A stretch of DNA of 35,225 nt from NCBI GenBank assembly GCA_027002625.1, contig JALWZJ010000173.1, positions 1 to 35,225 of the forward strand, given 5' to 3'. Position numbers and translations under genes: made by a program. Shown here piece after piece: positions 29,784 through 35,225 of this stretch (its first letter is position 1; each line of letters starts with the position of its first letter). Origin of the DNA: Campylobacterales bacterium. Its GTDB lineage: Bacteria; Campylobacterota; Campylobacteria; Campylobacterales; Nitratiruptoraceae. Below the pieces are notes generated by a model, which worked only from the letters and a program-made list of their open reading frames with translations, did not search any database and was not told where the DNA came from.

Positions 29784-29858
29784 TGGTGACCCCAGGGGGA
29801 CTCGAACCCCCGTCACCGCCGTGAAAGGGCGGTGTCCTAACCGCTAGACGATGGGGCC
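29784..29858 (-). tRNA. tRNA-Glu (anticodon TTC)
   Basis: Minus strand GGCCCCATCGTCTAGCGGTTAGGACACCGCCCTTTCACGGCGGTGACGGGGGTTCGAGTCCCCCTGGGGTCACCA folds as cloverleaf with encoded CCA. Confidence 0.97.
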
Positions 29859-29922
29859 GTCTCGGTAGCTTGTGTGAGTGAAATAATAGTCAAAAATTGC
29901 TTAAAATTTCTTTAGGGATTGT

Positions 29923-31374
29923 ATGAGAAAAATCTGGCTTATATTCTTTTTGAGTTTGGCTCTTTTTGGAGAGGATACGAATCTAACCGAAACGAACACC
30001 TCATCACCAAAACACCATTGGGTCACCCAAGATGGCGAACCTTCGTGGCAGCTCCATCTTCTACTCAAAAAAATCGAGGATGACGAGACGATCCTATGTA
30101 AAGATCGTCTTCAAACACAAATAGTAAAACTAAAAAGTGCGATAAGAAAAAAAGAGCCATTGGCGATCGAGCGTCTGGCCAATACCATAGAAAGTGGCTA
30201 TCTACAGATCCGCAATCGAGGTTGTTACGATCCAGCTCTTTTTTTAGAGGAGAATTTTCTTCCACCGCACAAACCTACGATCGAAGGCGAGCTCGACTCG
30301 CCAATTTTGCAAAGACTCTATGTAGCACTACAAAAATATGAAAATCTTCGCCAAGAGACCAAGCGATGGGAGCCTATAGAGCTGGAGGATAGGCTCTATC
30401 TCTCACCAGGCGCTATTGACGAGGTGATACCGAAGATCCGGCGTAGGTTGTATATAGAGGGTTTTTATCCAAAAGATGATTGCAACTCCACGCTCTATGA
30501 CAAGGATATGGTGAGGGCCGTAAAAGATTTTCAGTACCATCACGGACTCAAAGATGACGGGGTGATAGGCCCTATGACCCTTTCGGCTATGAACGAGTCC
30601 TTGGAACGAAAGATCGAACGGATCAAGATAAATATCGAAAGAGCCAGATGGTTTTTGCAGCCGGAGGAGTATTTTGTATTTGTGAATATTCCAGGATTTT
30701 TTATGCAGGTGTACGAAGATGGAAAGCCTATTTTTAGATCCAAAGTGATCGTAGGCAGAAAGAAGCGTCCCACTCCACAGATGCGCAATCTCATCTCCTA
30801 CTGCGTACTCAACCCCTACTGGCGAGCTCCCAAAACGATTCTCAAAGAAGATATCATCCCAAGCTTGAAGAAAGGGGATTTCGAGCATCTCAAAGAGGAG
30901 GGGATCATCGCATCCACTGACTACTACGGAAAAGAGGTGGTCGATTTCGAGGATGTGGATTGGAAATATTTCGATGAGGAGAGTATGCCTTTTACCTTTT
31001 TGCAAACACCAGGTCCCCATAACTTTTTGGGATATGTGAAGTTCATGTTTCCAAACAGATTCGATGTCTATCTGCACGACACCAACGCCAGAAATCTTTT
31101 TAAGTATAGCTATCGGGCCTTGAGCTCTGGATGTGTGCGGGTAAAAAAGCCGATAGAACTTTTGCATCTGTTTTTGAACCGCACCAAAGAGGTGGATTAT
31201 CGAGATATTTTGGACATGCTGTGGACCAAACAGACTCAAAAGCTTCCTATCCGTCCAAACATTCCCGTCTATTTGCTCTATCTGAGCGTATGGATGGATG
31301 ATAATGAGGAGGTCTTTTTCTATCCTGACATCTATGGGATCGATAAGAAGATGCTCGCATTTTTGCATCGATGA
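29923..31374 (+). CDS. L,D-transpeptidase with peptidoglycan-binding domain (LdtD/YcbB-like)
   Basis: PG-binding VKDFQYHHGLKDDGVIGPMTLSAMN; YkuD motif YLHDTNARNLFKYSYRALSSGCVRVKKP. Confidence 0.93.
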   Translation: MRKIWLIFFLSLALFGEDTNLTETNTSSPKHHWVTQDGEPSWQLHLLLKKIEDDETILCKDRLQTQIVKLKSAIRKKEPLAIERLANTIESGYLQIRNRGCYDPALFLEENFLPPHKPTIEGELDSPILQRLYVALQKYENLRQETKRWEPIELEDRLYLSPGAIDEVIPKIRRRLYIEGFYPKDDCNSTLYDKDMVRAVKDFQYHHGLKDDGVIGPMTLSAMNESLERKIERIKINIERARWFLQPEEYFVFVNIPGFFMQVYEDGKPIFRSKVIVGRKKRPTPQMRNLISYCVLNPYWRAPKTILKEDIIPSLKKGDFEHLKEEGIIASTDYYGKEVVDFEDVDWKYFDEESMPFTFLQTPGPHNFLGYVKFMFPNRFDVYLHDTNARNLFKYSYRALSSGCVRVKKPIELLHLFLNRTKEVDYRDILDMLWTKQTQKLPIRPNIPVYLLYLSVWMDDNEEVFFYPDIYGIDKKMLAFLHR

Positions 31375-31377
31375 AAT

Positions 31378-31388
31378 TATGATACAAT
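31378..31388 (+). promoter_or_regulatory. Possible extended -10 for the DUF882 gene
   Basis: TATGATACAAT 25 nt upstream of the ATG. Confidence 0.4.
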
Positions 31389-31413
31389 GTGATCATCTAT
31401 CCAAGGAGGTGGA

Positions 31414-31953
31414 ATGATAGAAAGAAGAGACTTTTTGCGATTTGGGTTGATGATGGGTGCCGGTGTACTCATGCCCAATTCTTTGTCGGCCAATACCGAA
31501 GAGAGGACTCTTCATCTTTATCACATTCACACTCACGAACGTATCCGCTCCACCTTCTGGGCGGATGGAGAGTATATTTACGAAGAGTTGGAAAATCTGG
31601 AATACTTTTTGAGAGATTATAGAAACGACGAGATCCACAAGATCGATTTGGGTCTGATAGAGTATTTGTACGATATCCAAACACTTTTGGATCCCAAGGA
31701 GATCCATATCATCTCCGCCTTTCGATCCAGATATACCAACAACTACCTCAGACGTCATAGCAAAGGGGTGGCCAAAAACAGCTACCACACCAAAGGGAAA
31801 GCTGTCGATATCAGAATACCCGAAACCTCCCTCTCCACACTCAAATATGCCGCTTTGTCCCTCAAAAGAGGGGGAGTGGGCTACTATCCCCGGTCCAATT
31901 TTATCCATATCGATACGGGAATTCCACGATACTGGAGATTTCCAAGAAGATGA
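31414..31953 (+). CDS. DUF882 / MepK (YcbK)-like peptidoglycan endopeptidase, Tat signal
   Basis: RRDFLRFG twin-arginine motif; SAFRSRYTNNYL, YHTKGKAVDIRIP, FIHIDTG M15-like metal ligands. Confidence 0.9.
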   Translation: MIERRDFLRFGLMMGAGVLMPNSLSANTEERTLHLYHIHTHERIRSTFWADGEYIYEELENLEYFLRDYRNDEIHKIDLGLIEYLYDIQTLLDPKEIHIISAFRSRYTNNYLRRHSKGVAKNSYHTKGKAVDIRIPETSLSTLKYAALSLKRGGVGYYPRSNFIHIDTGIPRYWRFPRR

Positions 31954-32399
31954 TGGATATCGTTTTATATATCCATCTCTTGGCGGCGACTGTGTGGATC
32001 GGAGGGAGCGTCTTTTTGTTCGCTTTGGGAGTATTTTTAAGAGACAAAGAGGCCCAAAAAAGGGTCTATTTCCATGTAGGACCGATATATGGCTATGTGG
32101 AGAGTGTGTGGTTGACGATTCTGATCTTCTCGGGACTTTGGATGTTTTTTCATCTGGGGCTCGATACCATCTTCAAAGAGGGTAGTCCCCAGACGATCCT
32201 CCATATCCTGACAATCAAACTCTGGCTGGTGGCCATCATCACCGTCGCTACCGTCATCCATATGTATATCGCTTTCAAGACCAATGGAGTGGAGCGCACC
32301 CCTTTGCAAAAACTGCTCTCAAGAGGGAGCAGTATGGCCATATTTTTGCTCAATCTCTTGATTTTGTGGTATGCGATGCAGCTAAGGAATTTCCTTTAG
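31950..32399 (+). CDS. Integral membrane protein, CopD-like
   Basis: [19 protein letters not shown] plus ~4 TM segments; ATGA overlap with upstream gene. Confidence 0.55.
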   Translation: MMDIVLYIHLLAATVWIGGSVFLFALGVFLRDKEAQKRVYFHVGPIYGYVESVWLTILIFSGLWMFFHLGLDTIFKEGSPQTILHILTIKLWLVAIITVATVIHMYIAFKTNGVERTPLQKLLSRGSSMAIFLLNLLILWYAMQLRNFL

Positions 32400-33754
32400 C
32401 GTACACCGACTTGATAATATTCGAAGCCCATCTCTTCGAGCCGCTCTTTGTTGTACTGGTTGCGGCCATCGAAGATGATGGGTGAGGCGAGGCGCTTTTT
32501 CATCTCGTAAAAGTCTGGACTTCGAAACTCCTTCCACTCAGTCACCAAGATCATTGCGTCGCTGCCATTGAGAGTGTCGTATTTGTTGTCGAAATATTCG
32601 ATATTTTTTATATCTTTGAGCCAGTAGTTTTTTGCCTCCTCCATCGCTTTGGGGTCGTAGGCTTTGATCTTGGCTCCTCGCTTAGTGAGCTCGTCGACGA
32701 TGGTAAGAGAGGGGGCCTCTCGCATATCGTCGGTCTCAGGCTTGAAACTAAGCCCCCATAGAGCGAAGCTCTTGCCATTTACATCGCCGCCGAATCTGGA
32801 GAGGATTTTGTTCAAAAAGTATTGGCGCTGCTCCTTGTTTACCTCTTCGACGGCTTTGATGATTTTTGGCTCCACGCCTGCGTCTTTGGCGATTTTCTCC
32901 AGTGCTTTCACATCCTTTGGAAAGCAGCTCCCTCCATAGCCCACACCGGGATAGATGAAGCTATAGCCTATGCGTTTATCACTGCCTATCCCCACTCGTA
33001 CCTTGTTGATATCGGCTCCTACTGCCTCGGCGATCTTCGCCATTTCGTTCATGAAGCTGATCTTGGTAGCAAGCATAGCGTTGGCGGCATATTTGGTCAG
33101 CTCCGCGCTTTTGATATCCATCCCGATAAATCTCTCGTGACTTCTGGTAAAGGGAGCGTAGAGCTCTTTGAGCTTTTCCATGCTTTTTGGATCGTCCGCT
33201 CCGATGACTACACGATCGGGCTTCAAAAAGTCGTTGACCGCATCCCCTTCTTTGAGAAACTCTGGGTTGCTCACCACATCAAAATTCATCAGCTCCTCAT
33301 ACTTTTCTTGGGAGATTTGGCCACTCTCTACTCTTTTTTTGAGCTCCTCTTGGATCGTCTGGCGTACCTTGTCGGCGGTACCCACGGGAACGGTGGACTT
33401 GTCTACGACGATGAGAGGATGGGTCATATACTTTCCGATCTCTTTGGCCACGGCCAGCACATACTGCAAATCCGCACTTCCATCCTCTCCTTGAGGAGTC
33501 CCTACTGCGATGAAGACGATCTCGCTTTTTTCGAGCGCCTCTTTGATATCGGTGGTGAAGTGGAGTGTACCTATCTTGAAGTTTTCCTTGACGATCTCCT
33601 CAAGTCCCGGTTCGTAGATGGGGATGATGCCTTGTTTTAGTTTTTCTATCTTTTCTTCGTCGATATCGACACAGATGACATTGTTGCCCATCTGGGCCAT
33701 ACATGCTCCTGTGACGAGACCTACATATCCTGTACCTACGATTGCTAAATTCAC
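32396..33754 (-). CDS. ugd: UDP-glucose 6-dehydrogenase
   Basis: [48 protein letters not shown] catalytic Cys; [17 protein letters not shown]. Confidence 0.97.
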   Translation of the reverse strand: MNLAIVGTGYVGLVTGACMAQMGNNVICVDIDEEKIEKLKQGIIPIYEPGLEEIVKENFKIGTLHFTTDIKEALEKSEIVFIAVGTPQGEDGSADLQYVLAVAKEIGKYMTHPLIVVDKSTVPVGTADKVRQTIQEELKKRVESGQISQEKYEELMNFDVVSNPEFLKEGDAVNDFLKPDRVVIGADDPKSMEKLKELYAPFTRSHERFIGMDIKSAELTKYAANAMLATKISFMNEMAKIAEAVGADINKVRVGIGSDKRIGYSFIYPGVGYGGSCFPKDVKALEKIAKDAGVEPKIIKAVEEVNKEQRQYFLNKILSRFGGDVNGKSFALWGLSFKPETDDMREAPSLTIVDELTKRGAKIKAYDPKAMEEAKNYWLKDIKNIEYFDNKYDTLNGSDAMILVTEWKEFRSPDFYEMKKRLASPIIFDGRNQYNKERLEEMGFEYYQVGVR

Positions 33755-33778
33755 GAAAAGTTCCTTGTTTTTTACGTG

Positions 33779-33784
33779 ATTATA
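33779..33784 (-). promoter_or_regulatory. Possible -10 (TATAAT) of ugd
   Basis: Minus-strand TTTATATAATCACG, 25 nt upstream of the ugd ATG. Confidence 0.45.
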
Positions 33785-33892
33785 TAAAAAGGGAGATTAA
33801 AGTTCTATTGAAAGAGTGTGAATTTATGTAAATATGTAAAGTCAGCTTGTAGAATCTGGAGATACGACAACCGGTTTTGTCTTCAGAATGCT

Positions 33893-33969
33893 TGGTGGGC
33901 CCGGCAGGACTCGAACCTGCGACCAACCGGTTATGAGCCGGTTGCTCTAACCAACTGAGCTACGGGCCC
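33893..33969 (-). tRNA. tRNA with CAT anticodon (tRNA-Met, or tRNA-Ile2 if lysidine-modified)
   Basis: Minus strand GGGCCCGTAGCTCAGTTGGTTAGAGCAACCGGCTCATAACCGGTTGGTCGCAGGTTCGAGTCCTGCCGGGCCCACCA; full cloverleaf with encoded CCA. Confidence 0.95.
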
Positions 33970-35072
33970 TAAATATGGCTCGAATTATACAAAAATCTAT
34001 ACCTAAAAGCAAGAAGATGCTCCAATAGTCCAAAGAGTATCATGAAGTTGACGAAGCTGCTGCCACCATGACTAAAAAGGGGCAGCGGCACACCCACTAC
34101 AGGTGCCAGACCTATGGTCATAGCGATATTTACGCTCATATAGGTAAATATGAGCAGAGCGATCCCCACGGCTACCACTTGGGTGAAATAGTCTCCTTTG
34201 AGTTTGAAGTAGATACCAAAAAGGTGAAGTATCAAAAGAGCGTAGAGTCCCACCAGCAAAAGGGCTCCCATGAAGCCAAACCGCTCGATATAGTAGGCGA
34301 AGATAAAATCGCTGGTAGCAATAGGCAAAAATTTGAGTCTGGTCTGGGTAGCATCCTCTTTGGGTTTGCCCCACATCCCTCCAGAGCCTATAGCGATGAT
34401 GGACTGCTGGACATGGTAGCTTGGCTTTTCACTCAAGAAATCCTCGATCCGTTTCTTTTGGTAATCGTGCAACAGATACTTGTAGGAAAACGGAGCCAAA
34501 AAGGCTATAAGCAGCGCAAGTGTCGCCCAGATCTTCCAGTTGACTCCTACGACGAAGAGTACCCCATATCCAATGATGAGCAACACGAGAGCGGTACCAA
34601 GATCGGGCTCTTTGGCTATGAGGAAGAAAGGAAGCAGAATATAAAAGGAGATTTTGGCAAAATCTTTCCATCCATACCCCTCTTTGGGAGGTGGATTGTT
34701 TTGGATCAAGAAAGCCAGCATCAAGATAAAGGCCGGCTTGAAGATCTCGGAAGGTTGGATGGTCAGATGTGTAAAAGGGATCTCCAGCCACCGCCTGGCT
34801 CCAAGGCGACTCACCCCTACGATATCTACGCTAAGAAGCAGCAAGATCATAAACCAATAGATAGATGGGATGAGCCATTTGTACTCTCGCACCGGAAGCA
34901 AAAAAGTGGCGAAAAAGGCTCCCAAGCCTATGAAATAATAAAGCAGCTGCTTTTTGGCCAAAATGGGATTGACATCGGATATGAGATAGTAAGAAAGCAG
35001 CAAGAATGGTATGATGAGTCCTATTAGGACGAAATCGAAATGGGTGAGGATACGTCTATCTATCAGATACAT
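33969..35072 (-). CDS. rodA: Rod-shape-determining protein RodA (FtsW/RodA/SpoVE)
   Basis: Multi-TM; RRWLEIPFTHLTIQPSEIFKPAFI, AIGSGGMWGKPK, DFIFAYYIERFGFMG, VVGVPLPLFSHGGSSF. Confidence 0.95.
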   Translation of the reverse strand: MYLIDRRILTHFDFVLIGLIIPFLLLSYYLISDVNPILAKKQLLYYFIGLGAFFATFLLPVREYKWLIPSIYWFMILLLLSVDIVGVSRLGARRWLEIPFTHLTIQPSEIFKPAFILMLAFLIQNNPPPKEGYGWKDFAKISFYILLPFFLIAKEPDLGTALVLLIIGYGVLFVVGVNWKIWATLALLIAFLAPFSYKYLLHDYQKKRIEDFLSEKPSYHVQQSIIAIGSGGMWGKPKEDATQTRLKFLPIATSDFIFAYYIERFGFMGALLLVGLYALLILHLFGIYFKLKGDYFTQVVAVGIALLIFTYMSVNIAMTIGLAPVVGVPLPLFSHGGSSFVNFMILFGLLEHLLAFRYRFLYNSSHI

Positions 35073-35097
35073 CTTTTTCGTATAATTATATCAAAGG

Positions 35098-35225
35098 ATG
35101 GTAGCCGTGCAAAAGAGATTCGTAGCACAAAAGAGTGAGCGACTGGACAAATTTTTGGCCAAAGAGCTACAAGAGAGTAGAAATCAGATCGAACAGCTCA
35201 TAAAAAAAGGCTTCGTGAAAGTAGA
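35098..35225 (+). CDS. RluA-family pseudouridine synthase, N-terminal S4 domain (runs off the window)
   Basis: MVAVQKRFVAQKSERLDKFLAKELQESRNQIEQLIKKGFVKV... S4-like start of RluA proteins. Confidence 0.75.
   Translation, partial: MVAVQKRFVAQKSERLDKFLAKELQESRNQIEQLIKKGFVKV

Noticed and set aside
30403-31368. 321-aa minus-strand ORF
   Set aside because: Antisense shadow of the L,D-transpeptidase gene
32822-33640. 272-aa plus-strand ORF
   Set aside because: Antisense shadow of ugd
33866-33881. GACAACCGGTTTTGTC inverted repeat next to the CAT-anticodon tRNA as a terminator
   Set aside because: Stem of only about 5 bp and no U-tract on the minus strand; too weak to call
34068-35027. 319-aa plus-strand ORF
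   Set aside because: Antisense to rodA; polar low-complexity composition with no domain
1-35225. CRISPR arrays, transposons, prophage or genomic-island boundaries
   Set aside because: No spaced direct repeats, transposase or integrase motifs seen; both tRNAs have intact 3' ends without an adjacent integrase

Overview
The 35.2 kb window is dense chromosomal DNA whose gene content and order look like Campylobacterota (Epsilonproteobacteria); the genus cannot be assigned from the sequence alone. Most of it is housekeeping: ychF (partial), pepA, a DedA protein, trpB, apt, rpiB, an M50 protease, lepB and folD on the minus strand; hemL, atpZ-like, rpoD, leuD, leuB, a CCA/poly(A) polymerase family gene, purU, trmL, glyS, an MnmC-C-like FAD oxidase, hemH, an HDAC-family gene, an ABC exporter, an LdtD-like and MepK-like pair, ugd, rodA, two tRNAs and the start of an RluA-family gene. 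I saw no CRISPR array, rRNA or transposase. The most interesting locus is 7.3-14.4 kb. Six co-directional, overlapping or abutting genes encode a CXXCH cytochrome c, a CitE-like HpcH/HpaI lyase, a LuxI/FeeM-like (PEP-CTERM-associated type) acyltransferase, a TonB-dependent receptor, a small periplasmic protein resembling YfiR/DUF4154, and a membrane HAMP-GGDEF-EAL protein. A TonB-like gene converges on the 3' end. I read this as a candidate 'make a small molecule, sense it at the outer membrane, change c-di-GMP' cassette. This is inference from domain content and gene order and is untested. Two previously unlisted microproteins (30 aa and 36 aa) and a rodA stop codon overlapping a tRNA were also found.
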